From positions 1 to 64,000 of the forward strand of contig CALANW010000011.1 of assembly GCA_937926145.1 (NCBI GenBank): a stretch of 64,000 bases of DNA, read 5' to 3'. The position numbers and the translations under genes are program-made. The stretch is from an uncultured Ruminococcus sp. (lineage in GTDB: Bacteria > Bacillota > Clostridia > Oscillospirales > Ruminococcaceae). Positions within the stretch are counted from its first letter, which is position 1. The number at the start of each line of letters is the position of its first letter. Positions 42,004 through 51,086 of the stretch are shown here, piece by piece. The notes beneath the pieces are model-generated. The model was not told the origin of the DNA. It did not search any database and saw only the letters and a program-made list of their open reading frames with translations.

Positions 42004-43299
42004 ATGTACAAAAAGGAATTGGCAAAAAAAGTTGTTTCGTTCGCGGCGGCTTTGTGTATGACTGTCGGAATTATGTCCGATACGGCGATAGACCTTTTCG
42101 CCGATACGCAGTCCGAGCTTGAAGCGCGTCAGGCTGAGCTTGCTCAGGAGCGCAAGGACGTTGAAAAGGACCTTGCGAAATACAAGGACGATGCACAGCA
42201 GACAGAGGAATACCTCGCCGAATACGATAAAAAAATGAAGCTCCAGGAGGAGCAGATAGCAAACATCGATGAGCAGATAGCGAATTATCAGGACAAGCTT
42301 GACGAGCTTTCCGTCAGCATTGAGGAACGTCAGGCGGAGGTCGATGACGGCGTCGAAAAATTCCGCAAAAGACTTCGCAGTATGTATATCTCGGGCACGG
42401 ACAGCTATGCTTCGCTCCTTGTCGGTGCGACCGATTTTTACGGTATTCTTACAAGGCTTGAATTCGCAGAAAGAATTGCAAAGCACGACAATGATATGAT
42501 CGAGGACTTAAAGTCGAAGATAACCGTTCTCGAAAACGACAAAGCCGACTACGAGGACAAGATAGCAAAACAGCAGGAACTCAAAACTCAGGAGGAGGAA
42601 TACTACGCAGAGCTTTCCGAAACCTACAACAACCACGCCGAAACAAAGGCTATGCAGGACGCAATGGTTCAGGATTACATGGATCGTTTCGATGATATCG
42701 TTGCCGACCAGCAGAAGGTAGAGCAGGAGCTTCAGGAAGAGATACGCAGAAAGCAGGAAGAAGCCGAGCGCAGACGTAAGGAAGAAGAGGAACGCCGCCG
42801 CAAGGAAGAGGAAGAACGCAAAAAGCAGGCGGAAGCCAACGGCGAGGAATACACCGAGCAGGACGTAAGCTCGTTCACTTCCTATACTGACACAGGCTTT
42901 ATTTGGCCTGTTCCGTCTGTAAGAAATATGACCGATGTTTACGGCGACAGATACATTCAGGAAGAGGGCAGGACTGCTTTCCACGGCGGCATCGACATCA
43001 GCAAGCCCGGCTGTTACGGCGAACCTATCGTGGCTTCGGCGGCAGGTGAAGTCATCACAGCGGGCGACACGGGCAACGGCTTCGGCTATCACGTTGTCAT
43101 TGACCACGGCAACTCCATTGCAACGCTTTACGGACACTGCTCGAGCCTTGCCGTAAAGGTCGGCGATATCGTAGAGCAGGGTCAGGTCATTGCATACATA
43201 GGCTCGACGGGATATGCTTACGGCAACCACTGCCATTTTGAAGTCCGTGTGAACGGTCAGCGAACAGACCCTCTCAACTATGTAAATATCAACAACTAA
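42004..43299 (+). CDS. M23 murein hydrolase activator/peptidase with coiled coil (EnvC/PcsB-like)
   Basis: Probably the extracellular partner of FtsEX. The 431 residues have a signal peptide (about 1-33), two long coiled-coil segments (about 35-120 and 165-280, the second rich in RRKEEEERRRKEEEER) and a C-terminal M23 domain (about 300-430). The domain has HGGIDIS, GYHVVIDHGNS, YGHCSS and GNHCHFEV, the full zinc set, so it should be an active endopeptidase, unlike E. coli EnvC. It follows ftsX in the same direction across the copy 4 element. GAAAGGAGAG precedes the ATG. Confidence 0.9.
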   Translation: MYKKELAKKVVSFAAALCMTVGIMSDTAIDLFADTQSELEARQAELAQERKDVEKDLAKYKDDAQQTEEYLAEYDKKMKLQEEQIANIDEQIANYQDKLDELSVSIEERQAEVDDGVEKFRKRLRSMYISGTDSYASLLVGATDFYGILTRLEFAERIAKHDNDMIEDLKSKITVLENDKADYEDKIAKQQELKTQEEEYYAELSETYNNHAETKAMQDAMVQDYMDRFDDIVADQQKVEQELQEEIRRKQEEAERRRKEEEERRRKEEEERKKQAEANGEEYTEQDVSSFTSYTDTGFIWPVPSVRNMTDVYGDRYIQEEGRTAFHGGIDISKPGCYGEPIVASAAGEVITAGDTGNGFGYHVVIDHGNSIATLYGHCSSLAVKVGDIVEQGQVIAYIGSTGYAYGNHCHFEVRVNGQRTDPLNYVNINN

Positions 43300-43310
43300 G
43301 GTGCAGAAAA

Positions 43311-44528
43311 ATGAACAAAAAAATATCTCTCGGTGCGGCGATAGGCATAATGGCTCTCATTGCCGCAGCAACGTTCATAATAACATACAACTACTCGATG
43401 AAAGTTTTTAACGCAACGGTTAAAAACGTTTCGGAAAAGGAAGAAAGCTACACAAAGCTTTCCGAAATGGATAAATACGTCAGAGGAAATTACCTCGGCG
43501 AAATTGATGAACAGCTACTCACAGACAGCATTATGAACGGCTATGTTCAGGGCATCGGCGACCAATACTCGGTTTACTGCACAGCTGAACAGTATGCCGA
43601 TATCCTCCAGAGCGATGCAGGTGTTACGGTCGGACTTGGCTTCACTTGGGAGCGCGAGGAAAGCGGATATATAAAGGTTTCCTCCGTCAAGGACAGCTCT
43701 CCTGCTTCAAGCGCAGGCGTTAAGGCAGGGGACATCATCACTGCCGTTAACAACACGGACGTTATCGCTTATGAGAACGGCTACGAAGAAGCTTCGGGAC
43801 TGCTTTCCTGCGCAGAGGGAACAAAGGTCAAGCTTCATATAAAAAGAGTTGCCGACGACGGACTGTCCGACTTCTTCTCGGTCGATCTTATATCGGCGAA
43901 AACGGAGATAGTTTCCGTCACAAGTTCGCTTATCGAAAATGTCGGATATATAAAAATTACGACCTTTAACGAGAAAACCGCTTCACAGCTCCGCAATGCG
44001 CTTACGAATGTTATCGAAAGCGGCGCGGAATCACTTGTTTTCGACCTGCGCAACAACAGCGGCGACCTTATGACCGCGCTTGGCGACAGCCTTGACTGCA
44101 TCATAGGCGACTGCGATGTTGTAAAGGCGAAGTTCTCCGACCACGAGGAATATGTTGTTCACACGACCGAAGCGGAGAAAATTTCAATGCCTATGGCTGT
44201 TATCGTGAACTCGGGAACGGCCTCCTGCGGCGAGCTTTTTGCGCTCGCACTCCGTGATGAATCGAACGCACAGCTTGTCGGAACTTCCACAGCAGGCAAG
44301 GGCGTTATGCAGTACACACACAAGCTTTCGGGCGGCTCGGCTGTAAAGCTCACGGTCGCAACGGTCGAAACGAAGAACAGCGGCAATTTCAACGGAACGG
44401 GCGTAAAACCGAACTTTGAAGTCGCACTTCCGTCCGATGTTGACCTTGAAACGCTCACGGAAGAAAACAGGCTTACCCTCGATACACAGCTCATAAAGGC
44501 TGTCGAGGTCGTTCAGACTATCCTTTAA
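43311..44528 (+). CDS. S41 family C-terminal processing peptidase (CtpA-like)
   Basis: 405-residue membrane-anchored protease. It has one N-terminal helix (about 7-28), a PDZ domain (about 100-180, with GLGFTWEREESGYIKVSSV and SPASSAGVKAGDIITAVNNT) and a tail-specific protease core with FDLRNNSGDLM, NSGTASCGELFALAL (catalytic Ser) and TSTAGKGVMQ (catalytic Lys). It starts 11 bp after the M23 gene. In other bacteria S41 proteases mature or degrade such hydrolases, so a processing role on its neighbour is plausible. Confidence 0.92.
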   Translation: MNKKISLGAAIGIMALIAAATFIITYNYSMKVFNATVKNVSEKEESYTKLSEMDKYVRGNYLGEIDEQLLTDSIMNGYVQGIGDQYSVYCTAEQYADILQSDAGVTVGLGFTWEREESGYIKVSSVKDSSPASSAGVKAGDIITAVNNTDVIAYENGYEEASGLLSCAEGTKVKLHIKRVADDGLSDFFSVDLISAKTEIVSVTSSLIENVGYIKITTFNEKTASQLRNALTNVIESGAESLVFDLRNNSGDLMTALGDSLDCIIGDCDVVKAKFSDHEEYVVHTTEAEKISMPMAVIVNSGTASCGELFALALRDESNAQLVGTSTAGKGVMQYTHKLSGGSAVKLTVATVETKNSGNFNGTGVKPNFEVALPSDVDLETLTEENRLTLDTQLIKAVEVVQTIL

Positions 44529-44543
44529 AAAGGCAGGGACGAA

Positions 44544-45194
44544 ATGGGACTTTTCAAAAAAAGCTCTCCCTTTAAAAATTCCGCCGCGGTTCTGGCGGAT
44601 AACGGCTTCACCGATGCTTATATCGAAGCGCTTAAAAAGGACATTGAGCCGCTCAAAAAGCCGAAGGATATCGCAAAGGGTCAAAGCTACCTCATAAACG
44701 CGCTCATCATCGCAGGAAGGCTCGAAGAGGGCTGTTCGCTCTACAAAAAATACAGCGAAGAGAACCTTTTCGACAAACTGGACAAGGTGCTTTATCCGAA
44801 CTTGCTCCACAACGTTATTTTCGCGTATTTTATACGAAACAAATACAAAGAAGCCGAAACTATCTACAAGGAAAAGAACGAGTTCGTTCTCAAAGATACC
44901 TCCGATACGATGAAAAGAAGCCTTGCGCTCCACGAGTGTATGAATGAACGGTATGAGAACGCCGTTACAGTGCTTGCGAAGCTTCTCGACAGCGATTGCA
45001 GGTTCGTTGACCTTTGCATAGTTAAAACGGTGCTGAAACTCGATATGTTCAGCCGCGCGAATGAGCTTTCGGCGAATTTCGGCGAATACAAGGGCAGAAA
45101 TGAGCTTGAAGCCGAAGCGCAGAAGCTTAAAAAGAAAATTTTTGACGGTCTTTCGCCGAAAGAAAAGGTCAAAGCCGTAAAAAAGGGTAAATAA
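44544..45194 (+). CDS. TPR-like helical cytoplasmic protein, function unknown
   Basis: 216 residues, all helical, no transmembrane segment. It has repeated helix pairs like AGRLEEGCSLYKKYSEENLF and RNKYKEAETIYKEKNEF spaced about 35 residues apart, suggestive of three to four TPR units, and a basic C-terminal tail. It follows the S41 protease by 15 bp and precedes the decarboxylase by 5 bp, so it is part of this run of genes. No specific family recognised. Confidence 0.7.
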   Translation: MGLFKKSSPFKNSAAVLADNGFTDAYIEALKKDIEPLKKPKDIAKGQSYLINALIIAGRLEEGCSLYKKYSEENLFDKLDKVLYPNLLHNVIFAYFIRNKYKEAETIYKEKNEFVLKDTSDTMKRSLALHECMNERYENAVTVLAKLLDSDCRFVDLCIVKTVLKLDMFSRANELSANFGEYKGRNELEAEAQKLKKKIFDGLSPKEKVKAVKKGK

Positions 45195-45199
45195 GGGAA

Positions 45200-46543
45200 A
45201 TGACTACACCGATATATGATTTTGTCAAGGCTTATGCCGAAAGCAATACATTAAGAGGACATATGCCGGGGCATAAGGGAAACAATTGCTATAAAAGCAA
45301 AGCCGCAGGGAGCGAAATTTCTGCGGTTTTTCCGTATGATATAACCGAAATAAAGGGCGCGGATGCGCTTTTTGAAGCTGATGGAATAATTGCAGAGAGC
45401 GAAAGAAATGCGGCAAAGCTTTTCGGAACTTATGCAACGTTCTATTCGGCAGGCGGTTCAACGCTCTGCATACAATCGATGCTCGCGGTATGCGCAAAGC
45501 AGGGGGATAAAATAATCGCCGCGCGAAATTCGCACAAGGCTCTGCACAGTGCTTGCATTTTGCTCGGATTTTCGCCCGTGTGGATATATCCCGAATTCGA
45601 GGACGGCTCGGCTGTGAGCGGAAAAATAACTGCGGAGAGCGTGAAAAGGCTGCTCGGGGAAAATCCCGATGCGGTCTGCGTTTATATCACCTCGCCCGAC
45701 TATCTCGGCGCAGTCTCGGACGTAAAGGCAATCGCGGAGGCGGCACATTCGTTTGGAAAGCCGCTCATCGTTGACAATGCTCACGGTGCGCATTTTGCTT
45801 TCCTCGAAGAAAACATTCACCCTATCGCGCTCGGCGCAGATCTTTGCTGTGATTCGGCGCATAAAACTCTCCCCGTGCTGACGGGAGGGGCGTATGTTCA
45901 CGTTTCTTCGGAAAAATATGCGGCGAAAATGAAAGAAGCAATGGCGCTGTTCGGAAGTTCAAGTCCGTCATATCTCATTTTGCAGTCGCTCGACCTTTGC
46001 AATAAATATCTTGCGGAAGATTTCCGAAATGAGCTTTCGCAGACGGTGAAAAGGATAGAAAAGCTCAAAAAGGACGTAAGCGGCTATGTGACTGTGACCG
46101 AGAGTGAACCGCTCAAGCTGACGATTTACGCGCTCCCGAGCGGAATGACGGGACGGGAGCTTGCAGACAGGCTGAGGGAGAGCGGTATCGAACCCGAATA
46201 TGCCGATGAAACTCACGTTATGCTGATGTTCTCGCCGCAGAACACGGAAAGCGACTTTGAGCGCGTGAAAAACGCCCTCTGCAATATGATAATGCCGTGG
46301 ATAAGGCTTATGCCGCCGTCATTTTCGATATCTCCGCTCAAAAAAGCAATGGAGATGCGCGAGGCGTTCTTTTCCGAAACGGAGACTGTAAAGACCGAGG
46401 ACGCGCTCGGAAGAATATGCGCACGGACGGAAACTATCTGTCCGCCGTGTGTGCCTGCGGCGGCTTGCGGAGAAGTTTTTGACGAAAACACAATAAAAAT
46501 TTTAAAAATGTATAGCATTTCGGAAGTAAATGTGGTAAAATAA
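45200..46543 (+). CDS. Orn/Lys/Arg decarboxylase family PLP enzyme (YaaO-like)
   Basis: 447-residue fold-type I PLP enzyme. It has GHMPGHKGN at the N-terminus, the PLP Asp in VDNAHGAHF and the Schiff-base Lys in DSAHKTLPVLTGGAYVH; the C-terminal domain is the short Gram-positive type. It resembles B. subtilis YaaO/SpeA-type amino acid decarboxylases, and the substrate (Arg, Lys or Orn) cannot be read from sequence. Gene order decarboxylase-darA-holB-ricT matches B. subtilis, where tmk and yaaR are also inserted; both are absent here. The closely spaced AAGGGA before ATG 45200 is a weak ribosome binding site. Confidence 0.85.
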   Translation: MTTPIYDFVKAYAESNTLRGHMPGHKGNNCYKSKAAGSEISAVFPYDITEIKGADALFEADGIIAESERNAAKLFGTYATFYSAGGSTLCIQSMLAVCAKQGDKIIAARNSHKALHSACILLGFSPVWIYPEFEDGSAVSGKITAESVKRLLGENPDAVCVYITSPDYLGAVSDVKAIAEAAHSFGKPLIVDNAHGAHFAFLEENIHPIALGADLCCDSAHKTLPVLTGGAYVHVSSEKYAAKMKEAMALFGSSSPSYLILQSLDLCNKYLAEDFRNELSQTVKRIEKLKKDVSGYVTVTESEPLKLTIYALPSGMTGRELADRLRESGIEPEYADETHVMLMFSPQNTESDFERVKNALCNMIMPWIRLMPPSFSISPLKKAMEMREAFFSETETVKTEDALGRICARTETICPPCVPAAACGEVFDENTIKILKMYSISEVNVVK

Positions 46544-46646
46544 AAAAGGGAATACCCTTGTGGACTTTCCCATTACATATTACCGTGACTTTTCGCACGG
46601 AACGATCGAGTCTTCCGACCGCATAAAACCGAAAGGACAGATAGAA

Positions 46647-46973
46647 ATGAAACTTATATATGCTATCGTAAACAACGATGACAGCCACGCTGTTTCATCT
46701 AATCTTACAAAAGCAGGCTTTTCCGCTACAAAGCTCGCTTCAACGGGCGGATTTCTTATGGCGGGAAACACAACGTTCCTCGTTTGCTCCGAGGACAGTC
46801 AGGTCGATGAGATAATCGACATCATAAAGCATTGTTCGAGAAGAAGAAAGCAGTATGTTCCTGCTTCGACAATGGGCGGCGTTGATATGCAGTCAACATC
46901 TTTTCCGCTCGAAGTTCCCGTTGGCGGCGCAACTATTTTCGTCACCGATATCGAACGCTTTGAAAAGGTATGA
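46647..46973 (+). CDS. darA: Cyclic di-AMP receptor DarA (PstA)
   Basis: 108-residue PII-like trimer subunit that binds c-di-AMP. MKLIYAIVNNDDSHAVSSNL, TKLASTGGFL and GNTTFLVCSEDSQ are the conserved opening and ligand-site regions. ATG 46647 follows GAAAGGAC; the frame upstream to 46560 is not part of the family. It overlaps holB by 4 bp (ATGA). The c-di-AMP synthase cdaA is also in the window at 54.7 kb. Confidence 0.93.
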   Translation: MKLIYAIVNNDDSHAVSSNLTKAGFSATKLASTGGFLMAGNTTFLVCSEDSQVDEIIDIIKHCSRRRKQYVPASTMGGVDMQSTSFPLEVPVGGATIFVTDIERFEKV

Positions 46974-47947
46974 GCATAAAGACTTTATACGGTAAAGCGA
47001 GCGTTACCGAACCGATAAAGGCAATGGTAACGCACGGCCGCACGGCTCACGGCTTTTTGCTCACGGGTGAAAAGGGTGTTGGGAAAAAGACCTGCGCGCT
47101 TTATATCGCGAAATCTATCCTCTGCGAAAACAAGCAGGATGGCATTCCCTGCGGAGTCTGCCGCCAATGCAAAAGGATAGACGAGGGAACTCACCCTGAT
47201 GTGATAACCCCAGAGCGAAGCGGCAAGACGCTCGTATATAAAGCGGAGACCATACGCGAAATGTACGACGATGCTTACACTATGCCGAACGACTGCGATG
47301 CTAAGATATACATTCTCCCCGACTGCGAAAGCCTGCAGGAGAGAACGCAGAATATCCTTTTAAAGCTGATAGAAGAGCCGCCTGATTATGCGTATTTCAT
47401 CTTCACGGCGCAGAGCAAAGGAACTTTTCTCCCGACGATACTTTCGCGAGTTATAACGCTTGGCATACCCGAGTGTAGCGATGAGGAATGTGCGGCGGCA
47501 CTTCGTGAAAAAGGAATTTACACCGAGGAGCAGATACAGAGCGCGGTCGAAGCTTTTCACGGAAACATCGGACGCTGCGAAAGCTGTATTGACGGCGAGG
47601 GACTTGAAGCCGCCGAGCTTTGCAGGAAGATTGTCGCTTGTATGGCTTCATCGGACGAATACGGACTTTGCAGAGTTCTTGCGGGAATAGGAGAGAACCG
47701 TGACAATGTCAAGGATATTCTTGTGATGCTCGACAAAGTTATGCGCGATGTCTGCGAGGTGCGGCTTTACGGCGAAAATGCCGTTTTCATCGGCTGCTGC
47801 AGGGACGGCGCAAAAAAGCTTGCGGAAAGAATGTCTTTCAAAAAAGCGCTTCATATTCACGAGATTATCGGAAAGAATATAAATTACTGCAATGCAAATA
47901 TAAATGTACCGCTGGCGATGTCTGCGCTTTGCGGTGAAATAATTTAA
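46970..47947 (+). CDS. holB: DNA polymerase III subunit delta prime
   Basis: Clamp-loader subunit. The 325 residues show a P-loop-like GEKGVGKKTCALYIA, a zinc module (CGVCRQC with a preceding Cys), the box YILPDCESLQERTQNILLKL, IEEPPDYAYFIFTAQ, and LSRV with the sensor region. The Walker A is GxxGxGKKT, close to canonical. ATGA overlap with darA indicates coupling. Confidence 0.93.
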   Translation: MSIKTLYGKASVTEPIKAMVTHGRTAHGFLLTGEKGVGKKTCALYIAKSILCENKQDGIPCGVCRQCKRIDEGTHPDVITPERSGKTLVYKAETIREMYDDAYTMPNDCDAKIYILPDCESLQERTQNILLKLIEEPPDYAYFIFTAQSKGTFLPTILSRVITLGIPECSDEECAAALREKGIYTEEQIQSAVEAFHGNIGRCESCIDGEGLEAAELCRKIVACMASSDEYGLCRVLAGIGENRDNVKDILVMLDKVMRDVCEVRLYGENAVFIGCCRDGAKKLAERMSFKKALHIHEIIGKNINYCNANINVPLAMSALCGEII

Positions 47948-47994
47948 TGCCGCATGAGGCGGCTTTTCCAAAAATAAAAACGAAAGGACGAAAA

Positions 47995-48861
47995 ATGGCG
48001 GAAATTATCGGAGTGCGCTTTAAGAGCGCAGGTAAAGTTTATTATTTTTCTCCGGGAAAGCAGAAGCTTTCTGTCGGCGAAAAAGTTATAGTAGAAACGG
48101 CGAGAGGCGTTGAATGTGGCGAGGTCGCACTTGCAAACAAGCAGGTCGATGAGAGCAGGATCGTCAAGCCGTTAAAGGACATTATCCGAAAGGCGACCGA
48201 GGCTGACCTTAAAACGGTCGAGCAGAACAAGCAGAAAGAAAAGGACGCTTTCAAGATATGTCAGGAAAAGATCGCGGCGCATAAGCTGGATATGAAGCTT
48301 GTCGATGTTGAATGTACATTCGACAACAACAAGATACTTTTCTATTTCACGGCAGAAACGAGAGTTGACTTCCGTGAGCTTGTAAAAGACCTTGCGTCCG
48401 TGTTCAGAACGAGAATTGAACTTCGTCAGATAGGTGTTCGTGACGAAGCAAAGCTTCTCGGCGGACTTGGAATATGCGGAAGAGAATTCTGCTGCAAGTC
48501 ATTCCTCGGCGATTTTCAGCCCGTTTCTATCAAGATGGCAAAGGAACAGGGACTTTCGCTCAACCCGACGAAGATATCGGGAACGTGCGGTCGCTTGATG
48601 TGCTGCTTGAAGCACGAGCAGGAGGCTTATGAAGACTTGCTCAAAACAACGCCAAAGGTCGGCGCTTATGTCAGCACGGAAAAGTTCAAAGGCTATGTTG
48701 AGGAAGTAAATCTTCTCACGGGCAAGCTCAAAGTAAAGCCCGAAAAATCGGACGATCCGTCGGTTGTATTCGACAAGTCCGAGGTAACGGTCATTCGTGA
48801 CGGCAAGATAAAGGTCGACCGTGACGAAGTAAAAGCACTCAAATCACTTGAAGATAAGTAA
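47995..48861 (+). CDS. ricT: RicT (YaaT), PSP1-domain regulatory protein
   Basis: Component of the RicAFT complex, which in B. subtilis binds Fe-S clusters and helps RNase Y mature mRNAs. The 288 residues contain the PSP1 region (VIVETARGVECGEVALANKQV) and the cysteine-rich signature GGLGICGREFCCKSFL and GTCGRLMCCLKHEQEAY. ATG 47995 follows GAAAGGACG; the frame to 47947 adds unrelated residues. RicA and RicF genes are not here. Confidence 0.92.
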   Translation: MAEIIGVRFKSAGKVYYFSPGKQKLSVGEKVIVETARGVECGEVALANKQVDESRIVKPLKDIIRKATEADLKTVEQNKQKEKDAFKICQEKIAAHKLDMKLVDVECTFDNNKILFYFTAETRVDFRELVKDLASVFRTRIELRQIGVRDEAKLLGGLGICGREFCCKSFLGDFQPVSIKMAKEQGLSLNPTKISGTCGRLMCCLKHEQEAYEDLLKTTPKVGAYVSTEKFKGYVEEVNLLTGKLKVKPEKSDDPSVVFDKSEVTVIRDGKIKVDRDEVKALKSLEDK

Positions 48862-48881
48862 TAATTTGGAGGGACAGTTTT

Positions 48882-49265
48882 ATGATCATCAAAAAAATTA
48901 TTGAAACAAAAAGATTTATCGACGGAACTAAGGATCTGCTTGAAGATAAGTGGGACAGCACTAAGGCTGCGCTCAGCAATACAAAGGAAAAGCTTTACGA
49001 CACAAAGGCAAAGCTCGCACAGTACAATGTAAAAAAGGTAAGAGCTATCGCTATAACTCTCGGAGTTATCAGCATGGTTCTTTCTGCGGCGGCACTTGCG
49101 GTTTCTATCGTTGCACTCGTTAAGTCCTGCAAGACAAAGAAAAAAGAAAAGGTCGAGGATTACAGCTACTACATCGATGACCCCGATGATATCGAAAGCT
49201 ACAGCCTTGGCGTTGATAACAAGAAGATAGATGAAAAGGATCTTCCCGAAGATAATGAAGATTAA
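48882..49265 (+). CDS. Small single-pass membrane protein with amphipathic N-terminal helices, function unknown
   Basis: 127 residues. An N-terminal Lys/Asp-rich helix pair (KWDSTKAALSNTKEKLYDTK, about 25-44) precedes one transmembrane segment (about 58-86). A cytoplasmic acidic tail ends KDLPEDNED. TGGAGGGA precedes ATG 48882. It is placed between ricT and an SPFH protein. The helical stretch recalls YtxH-type proteins, but I would not assign the family. Confidence 0.65.
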   Translation: MIIKKIIETKRFIDGTKDLLEDKWDSTKAALSNTKEKLYDTKAKLAQYNVKKVRAIAITLGVISMVLSAAALAVSIVALVKSCKTKKKEKVEDYSYYIDDPDDIESYSLGVDNKKIDEKDLPEDNED

Positions 49266-49321
49266 CTTCATTGAAGATCAACTTCATCAAATAATTTTTG
49301 ACCCGAAAGGATTTTTGACAA

Positions 49322-50239
49322 ATGAGCAATAATGACAGAAATATCATTGATGTTAAGCCTGTGCGTTCTGCAGGAAAAATCGTTGCGGCGGTCATAATTA
49401 TCCTCGCACTTGTGGTAGTTATACTCAACTCGTTCACGGCGGTAACGGCAGGTCACTCGGGAGTTGTGACGACGTTCGGAAAGGTTTCGGACAGCGTTCT
49501 GACCGAGGGACTGCACTTCAAGATACCATTTGTGCAGAAGATAGTTCTGGTGGATAATCGTGTACTCAAAGCCGAAGCTGATTGTTCATCGGCTTCAAAG
49601 GACTTGCAGACGGTTCGCTCGACTATTGCGGTGAACTATAAGGTGATGAATTCTTATTCCGCATCGGTTTATAAAAACATCGGTATGGACTATGAATCGG
49701 TGATAATCATTCCTGCCGTTCAGGAGTGCGTAAAGGCTGTAACTGCGCGCTTCACAGCGGAGGAGCTTATCACGAACCGACAGAACGTCAGCGATCTTAT
49801 GAGCGAACAGCTCAAAGACAAGATTGGCTCTTACGGCATCGATGTTCAGATATTCAACATCATTTCGTTCGACTTCACCGAGGAATACAACGCCGCAGTT
49901 GAAGCAAAGCAGACGGCACAGCAGAACGCTCTCAAAGCCGAGCAGGATTTACAGCGCGTAAAGGTCGAAGCCGAGCAGACGGTTGCCGAGGCTCAGGCAG
50001 AAGCCGAAGCTTACAGGCTCAAATCCGAGCAGATAACGCCCGAAGTGCTTCTCATGAGCTACATAGACAAATGGGACGGCAAGCTCCCGACAGTTGCAGG
50101 TGAGAACGGCTCAATGCTCATCGACATCACCGCTCTTCTCGAACAGATAGAGAAAGAGGATAAGCCGAGCAGTTCTGCGCCCGTTTACACCGCTCCAGAA
50201 ACAGCGGAAACTGATACATCGAACTCAGACGACGAATAA
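49322..50239 (+). CDS. SPFH/prohibitin-family membrane protein (HflC-like)
   Basis: 305 residues. One transmembrane helix (about 18-40) is followed by a Band 7 domain (AGHSGVVTTFGKVSDSVLTEGLHFKIPF, about 46-75), a long amphipathic coiled coil (about 195-235, KAEQDLQRVKVEAEQTVAEA) and an acidic tail. Such proteins form large membrane-organising rings and often modulate FtsH-type proteases. No hflK partner is present, so a homo-oligomer is likely. GAAAGGAT precedes ATG 49322. Confidence 0.88.
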   Translation: MSNNDRNIIDVKPVRSAGKIVAAVIIILALVVVILNSFTAVTAGHSGVVTTFGKVSDSVLTEGLHFKIPFVQKIVLVDNRVLKAEADCSSASKDLQTVRSTIAVNYKVMNSYSASVYKNIGMDYESVIIIPAVQECVKAVTARFTAEELITNRQNVSDLMSEQLKDKIGSYGIDVQIFNIISFDFTEEYNAAVEAKQTAQQNALKAEQDLQRVKVEAEQTVAEAQAEAEAYRLKSEQITPEVLLMSYIDKWDGKLPTVAGENGSMLIDITALLEQIEKEDKPSSSAPVYTAPETAETDTSNSDDE

Positions 50240-50244
50240 TAATG

Positions 50245-50276
50245 ACCCCTGCGAACAATGCGCAGGGGTTTCTTTT
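50245..50276 (+). terminator. Terminator after the SPFH gene
   Basis: ACCCCTGCG (50245-50253) and CGCAGGGGT (50261-50269), 9-bp stem and 7-nt loop, followed by TTCTTTT. Confidence 0.85.
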
Positions 50277-50287
50277 CGGAGAATATT

Positions 50288-50797
50288 ATGGAGATAAAAA
50301 TAAAGCTTCAGAACGGCGAGATAGCCGAGAAAGCATGTGCATTCGCCCGAAATATGAACGGCGTTGGCAGTGCGGAGTATGACGGCGAAGAAATTGCGAT
50401 AACTCTTTCGCCGAACGGCTCGGAAAATGTCATAAAAAGCGCTGTTGAGGGCTATATCGAAGCAATGGGCGGCAGAAATGGCGAAAAAAAACCGAAAAAA
50501 GTACATTCGCGGCTAAAATTTGTGCTGAGGATAGCCGTGACAGTTCTGTTCGCCGCGGCAGGCGCGGTCACGGCGCATTTCGGCGCAGAAACGGCATCGC
50601 TTTTCCTTTATATCGCGGCGTACATAATTATAATTTGGGACGTGTTTTTAACCATTGCCGAAAGCATAAAAGAAAAGCACCGCCCGAAGATATTGGAAGT
50701 GTTGGTATGCATCATCACGCTTGCGATGTTCGTTATGGGGTGGTATTTGCCTGCGGTCATTACCGCAATAATTCAATGCGTAATTCGTAATGCGTAA
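50288..50797 (+). CDS. Membrane protein with HMA-like N-terminal domain lacking metal cysteines
   Basis: 169 residues. The first 65 (MEIKIKLQNGEIAEKACAFA ... ALSPNGSENVIKSAVEGYIEA) look like a ferredoxin-like heavy-metal-associated fold but have no CxxC. Three hydrophobic segments follow (FVLRIAVTVLFAAAGAVTAHF, LFLYIAAYIIIIWDVFLTIA and VLVCIITLAMFVMGWYLPAVI). ATG 50288 follows CGGAGA; ATG 50258 lies within the terminator hairpin. The last residues (CVIRNA) and the stop codon are encoded by the left array of composite repeat II. Could be related to the N-terminal part of a P-type ATPase, but no ATPase motif is present. Confidence 0.65.
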   Translation: MEIKIKLQNGEIAEKACAFARNMNGVGSAEYDGEEIAITLSPNGSENVIKSAVEGYIEAMGGRNGEKKPKKVHSRLKFVLRIAVTVLFAAAGAVTAHFGAETASLFLYIAAYIIIIWDVFLTIAESIKEKHRPKILEVLVCIITLAMFVMGWYLPAVITAIIQCVIRNA

Positions 50798-51086
50798 TTA
50801 TTTATATTCTGTAAATTCGTATTGAATTCCGTAGGGAATGGGTTTCCCGTCCCGAATCACGAAGTGATTTTCGGCGCATATATTTCTGTATTGTTTACTG
50901 CATAACAAAAACGACCTTGTTTTCATCGGCTAAAACCGATGAAAACAAGGTCGTTCGTTTATTTCACAAACGCTCGCGGCGTAGGTCGTTGACCCGCCTT
51001 ATGGGGAAATTTGTCCAAAATATCGGGTTTGCAACGTAATTTTACGGTGCATAAATAATTACGCATTACGAATTACGCATTGAATT
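50774..51086. repeat. Composite intergenic repeat II (gap to glgP)
   Basis: Left array (50774-50802, CGTAATTCG/CGTAATGCG units) and inverted right array (51054-51086), the latter ending in the glgP stop codon. Inside are GTAGGGAATGGGTTTCCCG (50831-50849), a GGCGCATATA module, GCATAACAAAA, a perfect 20-bp-stem hairpin (about 50910-50955; stem AACGACCTTGTTTTCATCGG) and a CCGCCTTATGGGGAAATTTG block. The central part is the reverse complement of that in composite repeat III. Confidence 0.8.
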
